A DNA stretch of 20,814 nt, taken from JBBDWZ01 sp050732575. Its GTDB lineage: Bacteria > Gemmatimonadota > Gemmatimonadetes > Longimicrobiales > RSA9. The notes beneath the pieces are model-generated. The model had not been told where the DNA came from, did not search any database, and worked only from the letters and a program-made list of their open reading frames with translations. This document shows, in pieces, positions 7,010 to 16,100 of the stretch; the first letter of the stretch is position 1, and every line of letters begins with the position of its first letter. The position numbers and the translations under genes are program-made. Location: assembly GCA_050732575.1 (NCBI GenBank), contig JBOHRF010000065.1, positions 1 to 20,814 of the forward strand, written 5' to 3'.

Positions 7010-7591
7010 ATGAGACGCAGCATCCTGGTGCTGATCGCACTGCTGTCGCACGCATTATTTGCTCATGCACAACAGGCCGCCCCCGACGGGTTGTCCACCT
7101 ATCTCCGGCAGTCCTACGCTGCCGTTGCCAAAGACCTCAGCGCTGCCGTGGAGCTGATGCCCGCGCAGGATCTGGAATTTCGGCCGGCCGGCGTGGCCAA
7201 AGAGGTGCGCACGTTCGCCGCGATCGTGCATCATATCATGGCTGTGAACTCCTGGGTTTGCTCTCTGGGCGAGGGCAAGCCTGATCCGATCTCGGCGCTG
7301 GGGCCCGAGCCGATCGTGGACAAGGTGCGGCTGCTGGACCTGCTGGGTGAAACTGACAGGCGCTGCACTGCCTACCTGGCCACACTCACGGACAGCGCTT
7401 TGACAGAGAACCTGACCTTTGGGCCGGCGCCGAACCCGCTGCAGGCGGCCCGTGGCAACGCTGTCGTTTTTGCGATCGCGCATTCGAACGAGCATTACGG
7501 CAACCTGGTCACTTACCTGCGGGCGAAAGGGCTGGTGCCGCGGGCGGCGGCTTCCCAGGCGCGCTTTTTCTCACCCGTGCGCAAGCCTTGA
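7010..7591 (+). CDS. DinB family protein with signal peptide
   Basis: 193 aa. The ATG at 7010 follows AGAGGA at a good distance and opens directly onto a signal peptide (MRRSILVLIALLSHALFAHA, residues 1-20). The rest is a DinB-like four-helix bundle with candidate metal ligands His74/His75 in AAIVHHIMAVNSW and His158/His162 in IAHSNEHYGNLVTYLR, the typical positions. DinB-superfamily proteins bind divalent metal and include thiol-transfer enzymes, but many are uncharacterised; this one should be periplasmic. The stop TGA overlaps the kinase start (TTGA), so the two are likely translationally coupled. The coupling suggests, without proving it, that this protein feeds information to, or is controlled with, the sensor kinase. 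Confidence 0.87.
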   Translation: MRRSILVLIALLSHALFAHAQQAAPDGLSTYLRQSYAAVAKDLSAAVELMPAQDLEFRPAGVAKEVRTFAAIVHHIMAVNSWVCSLGEGKPDPISALGPEPIVDKVRLLDLLGETDRRCTAYLATLTDSALTENLTFGPAPNPLQAARGNAVVFAIAHSNEHYGNLVTYLRAKGLVPRAAASQARFFSPVRKP

Positions 7592-8700
7592 TCGAAGCGG
7601 AGGCCACTTCGCTAGCGAGCCGGTCGGAAGGCACGGTCTCCGCGCGCTGGGTGCTGGGCATCTGGAGCGTTCCAATCGTGCTGGGTGCCTTTGCGAGTTA
7701 CGCGAACGCGCGCGAACTGGGCCAGCCCGTTTCCGCGGCTCGGGCGCTCTGGCTGGGACTGGGCACGTGGCTCATCTGGGCCCCGTTGACGCCCATCATC
7801 GTGCGACTCGGGCAGCACTGGCCGCTCGACCGGCGCAAACATTGGCGCATCGTGCCCGCACACCTGGCGGCGGCCGCGCTCATCGGACTGACTGCCGCTG
7901 CCCTTACTGCGCTGGCCGTGTACGACCGGGCGGGCGGCCAGACGCTCGCTCAACAGGTCGGCTCGCGCGTCCTGCTGCGCGCTCCCATGGGGAGCACGCT
8001 CTACTTCATCATCCTGGGCATCAGCTATCTGACCATCAAGACTCGCCGTCTGCGTGAGCGGGAGCTGCTTGCCGAGCGGTTGTCGAGGGAGCTGACCGAG
8101 GCGCAGCTGGGCGCACTGCGCATGCAGCTTCAGCCACATTTTCTCTTCAACAGCCTCAACGCCGTGATGGCGCTCGTGCGTGATCAGGATACCGAACGCG
8201 CCGACCGGGCGCTCATCCTGCTCAGCGATGTGCTGCGCACGACGGTGCGCGACGGAGTCCGCCAGCACATCCAGCTGGAACAGGAAGTGTCCTTCATCCG
8301 GAATTATCTCGAGATCGAAAGCCTGCGCTTTGGCGACCGGCTGACGGTGGTCTGCGCTATTCCTGACGAATTGGGCAGCGCGCTGGTGCCCACGTTCATA
8401 CTGCAGCCACTGGTCGAGAATGCGCTGCAGCACGGCCTCCTGGGTCTGCGCCAGGGCGGAACGCTGCAGCTGGCCGCAGAGCGGCGCGCCCAAACGCTGG
8501 TGCTGACCGTGCTGGATGACGGTGCCGGTCTCGCGCCTGACTGGGAGAAACGCGGCCGGCATGCCGTGGGGATCAGCAACGTCAGGGCGCGGCTGGCGCA
8601 CCTGTACGGCTCGGTCGCGCGTGTCACGATTACGGCGCGCACCGATCGGTCCGGCACACGCGCAACCATCGAACTGCCCTGCCACGAGGCGCGGGCATGA
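7588..8700 (+). CDS. LytS-like sensor histidine kinase
   Basis: 370 aa starting at TTG 7588, overlapping the DinB stop by four bases. The N-terminal half has four likely membrane segments (about 21-40, 53-74, 88-112 and 132-151) with no obvious extracytoplasmic ligand domain. The His_kinase domain carries LQPHFLFNSLN with phospho-acceptor His184. The HATPase part shows the N box LVENALQHG (Asn278), DDGAGL (310-315) and GISNVRARL (328-336). This is the LytS/YehU architecture, which partners with LytTR response regulators. The next gene, overlapping by ATGA, is such a regulator. The TTG start is chosen because it gives the coupled overlap and lies just ahead of the first membrane segment. Confidence 0.93.
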   Translation: MIEAEATSLASRSEGTVSARWVLGIWSVPIVLGAFASYANARELGQPVSAARALWLGLGTWLIWAPLTPIIVRLGQHWPLDRRKHWRIVPAHLAAAALIGLTAAALTALAVYDRAGGQTLAQQVGSRVLLRAPMGSTLYFIILGISYLTIKTRRLRERELLAERLSRELTEAQLGALRMQLQPHFLFNSLNAVMALVRDQDTERADRALILLSDVLRTTVRDGVRQHIQLEQEVSFIRNYLEIESLRFGDRLTVVCAIPDELGSALVPTFILQPLVENALQHGLLGLRQGGTLQLAAERRAQTLVLTVLDDGAGLAPDWEKRGRHAVGISNVRARLAHLYGSVARVTITARTDRSGTRATIELPCHEARA

Positions 8701-9452
8701 TCCGCGCCTTGATCGTGGATGATGAGCCGCTCTCGCGGCGCGCGGTACGGCAGCTATGTGCCCGGCATGCCGATGTCATCGTGGCTGCCGAATGCAGCAA
8801 CGGCAGCGATGCCGCGACAGTACTGCGCCGTGCCCCGATCCATGTTGTATTCCTCGATGTGAAGATGCCAGGACTGACCGGGCTCGACGTCGCACGGCGG
8901 CGCCAGGAGAGCCAGCTGCCGCTCATCGTTTTTGTGACTGCGTATGACCAGTTTGCGCTTCCTGCATTCGATGCCGCCGCGATCGATTACCTGACCAAAC
9001 CGTTGAATCCGATCCGCTTCGCACTCGCACTCGACCGGGTGCGCAAACAACTGACATTGATGGCGCCGCCGGCAGTACCGGCGGCGCGCGCACCCGCGTT
9101 CCTGCAGGACCTCGTGGCTCGTGCCCGGGATCGCGACATCCTGGTGCCCCTCGAGTCGGTCGAGTACATCGCCGCCCAGGACGTCTACGCCGCGGTGCAT
9201 TCTCAAACCGGCGTGCAGCACATTCGCCAGTCGCTGGACCTGCTGGAAAAACAACTCGACCCCGCCCTGTTCATCCGGGTGCATCGATCGTATATCGTGC
9301 AGATCGACTACGTCAGCGCTGTCCGGCGCGCTCAACGCGGCGAAAGAACGCTGCTGCTGCGTAGCGGTGCGGAAGTGCCCGTCAGCCGGCGCCGGAGAAA
9401 CGCGCTCCAGCAGCTGCTGGAGCAACGCGGCTGCACGCTGTCGGGCCAGTAG
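8697..9452 (+). CDS. LytTR-family response regulator
   Basis: 251 aa, start overlapping the kinase stop as ATGA. The receiver domain (1-120) has the acidic pair Asp8/Asp9, phospho-acceptor Asp54 in VVFLDVKMPGLTG, Thr81 and Lys101 in DYLTKP. After an alanine/proline linker, the LytTR DNA-binding domain spans about 145-247, with VPLESVEYIAAQDVYAAVH, FIRVHRSYIVQIDYV and the final SRRRRNALQQLL helix. LytTR regulators bind paired direct repeats in promoters, and the target here is unknown. Together with the LytS-like kinase it forms a complete two-component system. Confidence 0.94.
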   Translation: MIRALIVDDEPLSRRAVRQLCARHADVIVAAECSNGSDAATVLRRAPIHVVFLDVKMPGLTGLDVARRRQESQLPLIVFVTAYDQFALPAFDAAAIDYLTKPLNPIRFALALDRVRKQLTLMAPPAVPAARAPAFLQDLVARARDRDILVPLESVEYIAAQDVYAAVHSQTGVQHIRQSLDLLEKQLDPALFIRVHRSYIVQIDYVSAVRRAQRGERTLLLRSGAEVPVSRRRRNALQQLLEQRGCTLSGQ

Positions 9453-9546
9453 TTCGGTTCGGCCGGCGGCCCCGCATGTGCGCGGTCGAAACGGAGCCCG
9501 GCCGTTCGTCTTTCGGGAGTGACTGGCACGACCTGAGAGAGGAGCG

Positions 9547-10230
9547 ATGACCGACTCCGCCGATCGCAAAGCCTGTCTTCCGGCCGAAGGACTCGCCTTC
9601 CTGGCGCGGCTGGCCAGGAACAACACCACGGCCTGGTTCCACAGCCATAAGGACGAGTACTCCGCGCTGGTGCGCGTTCCGATGCTCGCGGTGGTCAACG
9701 CGATCAATCAAGGCTTGTCGAAATTCGCGCCAGCGTATGTCGCCGCCAAAAAGGATCCGCTCGGCCGTCCGAATCGCGACATCAGATTCTCCAAGGACAA
9801 GAGCCCGTACCGGACAGACGTATCGGTGGTGTTTCCGCGCCAGGGGCGGGAAAAACATGAGGCAGCTGGCTTTTTTCTGCGCGTTGCCCCGGACGGAGTC
9901 GAGTTGATTGCGGGCACTTACATGCCTGGGCCCGACGAGTTACGGAAACTGCGCAAATACCTGGGCACTCACCACGCCGCTTTCAACAGGCTGGTGAACT
10001 CGAGACCGCTGGGCAACACCTTCGGGCCTCTCCTCGGAGAGTCCCTCGGGCGCGTTCCGGCGCCCTTTGCGGCGGTCCAACCAGGAGCTGATCTGCTGCG
10101 CAAGAAGCAATTCTTCGTTCGCCGGACGTTGCCACCGGCAGGGGCAACGACGCCCGGTTTTGCCGGTGAAGTGATCGACGCGTTTCGGGTGGCAACCCCT
10201 TTTGTCGAGGCCATCGACGATGCGCTGTGA
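9547..10230 (+). CDS. DUF2461 domain-containing protein
   Basis: 227 aa with ATG 9547 preceded by GAGAGAGGAG. It matches the DUF2461 / TIGR02453 pattern: LAFLARLARNNTTAWFHSHKDEY near the N-terminus, the conserved RPNRDIRFSKDKSPYRTD box (about 78-95), a GFFLRVAPDGVELIAGTYMP segment and a C-terminal FVRRTLPP stretch. The family is widespread in bacteria and fungi without an established function. It has no signal peptide. It lies 94 bases behind the LytTR gene on the same strand, so it may be in the same transcript or have its own promoter in that gap. Confidence 0.9.
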   Translation: MTDSADRKACLPAEGLAFLARLARNNTTAWFHSHKDEYSALVRVPMLAVVNAINQGLSKFAPAYVAAKKDPLGRPNRDIRFSKDKSPYRTDVSVVFPRQGREKHEAAGFFLRVAPDGVELIAGTYMPGPDELRKLRKYLGTHHAAFNRLVNSRPLGNTFGPLLGESLGRVPAPFAAVQPGADLLRKKQFFVRRTLPPAGATTPGFAGEVIDAFRVATPFVEAIDDAL

Positions 10231-10386
10231 GTTGCTGGCGGCGCACACGTCAATGACGGCCGCATCGCCTCGCCGGATGATCCTAGATGAAAATCGGATG
10301 AAACCTGCTCGATAGGTTGGTCCCCCGTAGAAGCTCCACGAGCTGGCTCGAGGAGCACGTCGAGAAGAACTCGAGATGGGGTTACC

Positions 10387-13155
10387 ATGCTATCCGCTCG
10401 GATGAGGTGCAGGTCCGGCGCAGCGATGCTGCGCCGGTTTACAATCGTGATGTCCGGTCTGGCACTGCTCGCTGGCGCCGGCTGCAGGCCCGACGCCGTC
10501 GCGCCGGCCGATCAACCCGGCGACCTTCGTGCGACCGCGAACACGTCGCTGCGCGGGTCGGCGATCTTTGCCAACGTGACCATCCCCGAGGGGGTCACCG
10601 TTCGGCTGAAAGGCGACGTCGCCATTGAAGCAACGGCTTCGGTCACGATCCGCGGAAATCTGATCGGCGACTGCGCCACGGTCGACATCAAGGCGCGAGG
10701 TTCGGTCACGGTCACCGGCACCATTCGCAACGTGTGCAGCAAGGCGAGTGGACTCCGAAAAGGTGTGCGAATCATCGGGAACGGCCCGCTCAAGCTCGGC
10801 CCGGGGCGAATCGAGAGCTCGGGCGATGTATTCATCTCGAACGATTCCACCGTCCGCGATACCGCCTCGCTCGCGAAGGCCGTGGCTGTGGCCGAGCTGG
10901 CTTCCGCCAATCGTCCAACGCTCGCCTCCTCGATCGTGATGTGCGACCTCGACGGCTTCGCGAGCGTGGCGAATCCGGTCAAAGCGCCGAACGGTGTTTC
11001 CGGCCCCAGGGGAACGAATGGGGCGGACGGTGCCGAGGTCTTCATCTTCTGCTTCGGCGATATGAGCGTCGAGGGCACCCTCATCCAAACGCAGGATGGC
11101 GGCGACGGTGGCGCCGGGGTGCACGACAGCCCGACCTTCGCCCAGGCGACCGGCGGCAAGGGCGGATCAGGTGGCCACCTCTTCGTCGGCGGTGTTCTGG
11201 GCACGACCGTGGTTTCGGGCGGCGGCAACACCTTCACGTCGGGTGACGGCGGGAATGGCGGTCGCGCCGATGCCACCGGACGGCCAAACCCCGCACCCAC
11301 GCAGGCGGCCTCCGCCCGGGCAGTCGGCGGCGACGGCGGCGCGCCCGGCAGAATCGGATTCGGATTACGCCGGACGCTGGACACCCAGGCGGGCTCGCTG
11401 AATGTCGTCGTCGGAAAGGGCGGATCGGGTGGGCCAGCTACCGCGATCGCCGCCGATGGCCTGGACGGCGCGCTGCGAAACGGTGTCCCGCAGCAGGGAG
11501 GAGACGCGTCGGCCGTGGGCGGAAATGGGGCCTCCGGCCTCACTGGCCGCGTGAACGAATACTTCGGTCAGCCTGGCGTCAACGGAACGGCCGGGAACGG
11601 CGGCAGCGGCGGTATGGCGCTCGTCGACGCGGGGAATGGCGGGTTCGGCAGCGAGCAGTCCCCCGACGGTGAGGACGGCGGACGGATCGACGCGGAGGGA
11701 GGCGAGGGCGGCGACGGCGCGGCGACCGTCATGCCGGCGCGCTTCGTCAGCAACGGTGCCCCCGGGGGCGATGTGACGCTCTTCGGAGGGAATGGTGGGA
11801 TGGGAGCCTCGATGTGCCCTCCGCGGCCGGTCGGTCGCGGTGGCAATGGTGGGCGCGGCGGCGACCTGTTCGTGGAGATCGGCCGGAATGGGGTTCCGGG
11901 GGCCGGGCCGACCCCGGCCATCACGGTGTCCGGCGCCGCGAACGGCGGTGATGGCGGCGACGGCTCGCCGCCGGGCGAGGGCGGCAGGGCCGGCATCAAT
12001 CACGTCGGGAGAGGAAGACAGGCCGTCATCACCGACAGCTTCGACCCCGGGGACCGCGGTGATCTCTGTGCGCGTCTGTCGTTCTCGGTGGAGCTCAGCC
12101 CGTCGATTGCCTCGGTCAACGTCGGTGCATCGTTCTCCTTCACCTGTGTGGTGCGGGACACCCGGACCGGCGCCATCGTCCCCGGCCTTCCGCTCCAGTG
12201 GCTCACCTCGAATTCCGCTGTGGCCACAGTCGCAACCGGAATCGCACTGGGCATTTCTCCCGGCACCGTAACCATCACCTGCAGGCTGGCTACCGGTGAA
12301 TCGGCCACCGCACAGCTGACCGTGGTCTCAGTGGTCCCGGTGGACCCGCTCTGCAATCCGCAGCAGACATCGCAAGCGAATGTGGCCCGACAGGTGATCT
12401 CGCTGCTGTTCCCGTTCCTCGGGACTACCGGGTTCTGCAACGCCGCGACGCTCAGCATCTTCACGGGACCGACCATGCACCCGAGTGCCACGGTGCCCCC
12501 GCAGCCGCGGGTCATGGACCACACGTCGTTCAACATCGTGGGCGGGCTCCCCGCCACGACCATCGATGCGACGGCTGCGGCCGCGTTCAACCAGCAGTAT
12601 CCGTGTGGGACCCACGCCACCGGTCGGACGCTCTGCCCGCAAACGGGCACGCTCGCGCCGGGGCCGTACGTCGTCGTCTTCGGCGTGATGAATGGCGACT
12701 TTCCAGCGACCGATCCCACGAACATTTATCAGTACGGGTTCGTGTTCGATCGCGACGGTTTGACGAGCAACAACTTCATCCCGGCGCCGGCCTTCCCGAA
12801 CGACTTCTTCAAGGGGACGGATCGGTGGTACATCCTGGATGGCACGCCGCAACAGGGCTGGACGCTCTCCGCGAAGACGGCCAGCGGGACGATCGCCGCG
12901 CCGTCGACCACGGCGGCGCGAGCGCTCATGATCGGCCGGACCGCGATCCTGATCGTGCCGGCATCGGAGTTCTCGGTGCCGAGTCCGGACGTTCGCTTCA
13001 CCGGATTCAAGCACAACGGAGGGTTCGGTCAAAACGGCACTCCATGGAGCGGTGATGTCCAGCGGCCCGTGGGCCAGGTGTTGTACGACCTGCCGGTCCC
13101 CGACCCGCCGGACATCAACGTCATCAATCGAGCGCGGGGGGCGGCGTCGCGCTGA
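10387..13155 (+). CDS. Large glycine-rich lipoprotein with Ig-like domain
   Basis: 922 aa from ATG 10387, or 909 aa from ATG 10426, which starts nearer the signal segment MLRRFTIVMSGLALLAGAGC. LAGAGC is a lipobox, so the protein is probably lipid-anchored. By residues from 10387: about 50-165, short repetitive beta strands (VTIPEGVTVRLKGD, ASVTIRGNLIGD, GSVTVTGTIRN) suggesting a beta-helix; about 211-541, a Gly/Asp/Ala-rich tract with many GGxGG and GDGG units; about 565-648, an Ig-like (BIg2-type) domain ending GTVTITCRLATGESATAQLTV; 655-922, an unrecognised globular domain with several cysteines. The role is probably structural or adhesive at the cell surface. It converges with the next gene, leaving only seven bases. 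Confidence 0.75.
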   Translation: MLSARMRCRSGAAMLRRFTIVMSGLALLAGAGCRPDAVAPADQPGDLRATANTSLRGSAIFANVTIPEGVTVRLKGDVAIEATASVTIRGNLIGDCATVDIKARGSVTVTGTIRNVCSKASGLRKGVRIIGNGPLKLGPGRIESSGDVFISNDSTVRDTASLAKAVAVAELASANRPTLASSIVMCDLDGFASVANPVKAPNGVSGPRGTNGADGAEVFIFCFGDMSVEGTLIQTQDGGDGGAGVHDSPTFAQATGGKGGSGGHLFVGGVLGTTVVSGGGNTFTSGDGGNGGRADATGRPNPAPTQAASARAVGGDGGAPGRIGFGLRRTLDTQAGSLNVVVGKGGSGGPATAIAADGLDGALRNGVPQQGGDASAVGGNGASGLTGRVNEYFGQPGVNGTAGNGGSGGMALVDAGNGGFGSEQSPDGEDGGRIDAEGGEGGDGAATVMPARFVSNGAPGGDVTLFGGNGGMGASMCPPRPVGRGGNGGRGGDLFVEIGRNGVPGAGPTPAITVSGAANGGDGGDGSPPGEGGRAGINHVGRGRQAVITDSFDPGDRGDLCARLSFSVELSPSIASVNVGASFSFTCVVRDTRTGAIVPGLPLQWLTSNSAVATVATGIALGISPGTVTITCRLATGESATAQLTVVSVVPVDPLCNPQQTSQANVARQVISLLFPFLGTTGFCNAATLSIFTGPTMHPSATVPPQPRVMDHTSFNIVGGLPATTIDATAAAAFNQQYPCGTHATGRTLCPQTGTLAPGPYVVVFGVMNGDFPATDPTNIYQYGFVFDRDGLTSNNFIPAPAFPNDFFKGTDRWYILDGTPQQGWTLSAKTASGTIAAPSTTAARALMIGRTAILIVPASEFSVPSPDVRFTGFKHNGGFGQNGTPWSGDVQRPVGQVLYDLPVPDPPDINVINRARGAASR
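11020..12010 (+). repeat. Glycine-rich coding repeat tract
   Basis: Imperfect in-frame repeats within the lipoprotein encode units such as GGDGGAG, GGKGGSGG, GDGGNGG, GNGGSGG and GGNGG, spaced by 10-30 residues of less regular sequence. The pattern resembles PGRS or glycine-loop beta-roll tracts. The units are degenerate at the DNA level, so the tract is old rather than a recent slippage expansion. Confidence 0.7.
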
Positions 13156-13162
13156 GACGAAC

Positions 13163-16100
13163 TCACTGGACCCGGATGACGCCCCACATCGTCACCCAGT
13201 GGCCGGGCACGGTGCACACAAACGGGTAATCGCCCGGCGCATCCGGTACGTTGAATGTGACCGTTGCGCTCTGCCGCGGGCTCACCATTGGGCTCGCGGC
13301 CAGCGTGCGCACGCGCGGAGGTATGAAGTCGCGGCCAGCAGCTGAGGCATCAGCTACATAGGCATTCAGCATGGCGCCAACCTCTTGTTGGGTTTGACCT
13401 GATGCGATCACCACGACGTTATGCAACGCGGCGTCCGAGTTGCTGAATCGAATTGCGACGCGTTGGCCGGCGCGCGCGGTCAGCGTCGTCTTGTCGAATC
13501 GATTCTGGCCAGGTACGGTCGATAGCTCGAGCGTAACATCGGGCGGCTGTGCAGGCGCCTGTGCGTCAGTCGTTGCTTCGCGCTTGTAGAACACTCGAAG
13601 GAATTGCTGGGCAAAGGGCAAACCCGCCGCAAAGTCAGGTGCGCGTCCGCCGGTCCATTCTGCCGCTTTGCGATACTTCCAGCTGGCTGCCAGTGGCACC
13701 TTGAAGTTGGGGCCAGTGATGAACACGCTGTCGGGCGTGCCGTAGATCCCGCCGCCGCGGCGCTCGTTCGTTACTTCCACGGCCACGACATTGCGACCCG
13801 CGCGCAGGACACCTGCCGGCACATTGTACACCCTGCGCTCTCCCGGCACGTTGCTCATCGCGCCGACGCGCACGCCATTCACATAACTCACATCCGCGTC
13901 CGAGATCGGTCCCAGATGCAGCGTTGCCGCACGGCCGGCCGCGTGCGCGGGCAGGTCGAAGGCGTGCCGGAACCAGACCACACCGGGGAAATGCGCGAGT
14001 TTGGTGGTCGTCCAGTGCGCCGGCACCTGCACCGTGTCCCAGGCCGCATCGTCGAAATCGGACTGCGACCAATCGATGACGTTCTCGAGCTCGCCGCGCC
14101 TAGCGCGTTCCGTCAGCTGCGCGACCACGGACGCCCCAGCGTCGTTCGAGTACGCGTCCAGAAAGCCCGCGGAATGGCGCCGCGCCGCGAGGTAAAGCGC
14201 AGTGGGCAGCCATTGATCTTCCAGGACGCCGCGATCATTGCCCAGCGCATAAAGTGCTCGACCGATGTCGTCCGAGCTGGGCAACTCGGCAACCGCCAGC
14301 AGCGCATGCAATCGCACATTGAGATCGCGATCGTTGAGCGACTTCCGGATGTGCTCGAAGGTCTGCTCATTCTTCGGCAACACCATCAGTGCGTTCTTGC
14401 GTACGGCTGCAGAGGGGTGATTCAGTGCCTGGCGAACCACTCGTTCCGCGCGCGGATTCGAGCCGTCCATCTGCCCGAGGCCGTGCAGCGTCCACAACGC
14501 GTGCACCGCGCCCGCATCGAGACCGGTTTGGTCAACCGTGGGATCGCGAATCAAACTATACAGATCATCGACGACATCAGTCTGGCCACGGTCGACCAGC
14601 AGCCGCTGCGCGGTCATACGCCAGAACATGTTGTCGTTGCGCAGCGTTTCGATCAGCTGCTCGGGCCGATCCGCACTGAGCTGCAGCGGCTTGTAATGCG
14701 GCGCAGCGCGCCACACCAGCCGGTAAATGCGCCCGCGCTGTTTGTCGCGCAGCGGCGTGTCGTAGGCGCCGCCCGCACCTGTGGTAAAACCGGGCGGCGT
14801 AGGATTGTGCTGCTTGATGAAGCTGTACCAATCGAGAATCCAGACAGCGCCATCCGGGCCGACCTGCGCGTGCACCGGTGCGGCCCACTCGTCGGCGCTG
14901 GCCAGCAGATTCCAGCCATCGCGCTCACGAAAACCTGAACCTGCGCGCTCGAGGATGGCGTTGTGCACGAGACCGCCCACCGCTTCATGCACAAAGGCAA
15001 TGCGGTTCCAGTACTCACGCGGGAAGCTGCGCGCCGTGTACAGGCTGTGTCCGCCCGCAGCGGTGAACCCGCCGAAGTAGTCGACCTGACGCGTCACCGC
15101 GATGGCATGACGCGCGTAGTGACCATCCAGCCGCACCTTGCCGCTACCGCGCAGCCCGGTCACACCCTCGTAGTAGCGATTGGGAATGGCGATGTGCACG
15201 CTGTGCTCGTTGTTGGCCGAGTTGGCGAACACATCGAAGGCTTCCGAAAAGCCGAGACTCCAGGTGTTGTTGCTGAAGCGAGTGACCACCTCGAGCTGCG
15301 ATCCATCCGGCCGCATGCGATAGATCGCATCCTCGAACTGCATCACCTTCCCGCCGACCGTGCCGTTGAAGCCCGCATCGCCGACCGCGCCCCAGATCCA
15401 GTTGTCGAAGCCGTAGTGCAGGTTCGATGGACCCGAGTGCGTATCTGCGGCGCTCCAGCCGGTGAAAATCTCGCGCCGCACATCCGCGCGATCATCGCCA
15501 TCAGTATCCTGCAGGAAGAGGAAGCGTGGAGCGTTAGAAACGATGATGCCACCCTTCGAGAATACGATGCCGGTGGGAATGCTCAGCTTGTCCGCAAACA
15601 CGGTCGACTTGTCCGCGCGGCCGTCACCGTCCGTATCCTCGAGGATGCGGATCACATCGTTGCCCTCGCCGTCGGGCCGGATGTTGTTCGGATAATCGAC
15701 CGTCTCGACGACCCACAACCGGCCGCGCTCATCCCAGCTCAGCGCGATCGGATTCACGATCTGTGGCTCTGCAGCGAAGAGCTGGAGCCGGAACCCGGGC
15801 GGCACCTGCCAGTACTTCAGCGCTTCTTCGGGACCGAGCGGCAGTTGCAGCCTGGGCGCCTCGGGCTGGTTCTCGTAGTTGGGAATCAGGACCGGTGGAT
15901 CCTGGTATTGCAGCACGGGGAGCGCATACGCCTGGAGTTGCGCGCGCACGCGGTCGCCCGCCGCGGCGAGGATCGCGTCGCGCAGCTGCTGCTGGAATGT
16001 GCTGTCGCCCCACTCGATCAGCGTGCGGCCTTTCGCAAAACGAAAGACCCGCCCTCCATCGCCCTCGCCCCGAACGTCCAGCGAGTCAGCATAGAAAACG

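Noticed and set aside
7612..8685. Long minus-strand open frame opposite the sensor kinase
   Set aside because: The plus strand has clear catalytic motifs over the same span. The antisense product is rich in His/Gln/Arg with no recognisable domain.
8754..9707. 317-codon minus-strand frame opposite the LytTR regulator
   Set aside because: Antisense to an unmistakable receiver and LytTR domain, with no ribosome site or family match.
11020..12010. Glycine-rich repeat tract considered as a PE_PGRS protein, collagen or CRISPR-like array
   Set aside because: There is no PE domain, no strict Gly-X-Y triplet, and the DNA units are unequal and coding, so neither collagen nor CRISPR fits.
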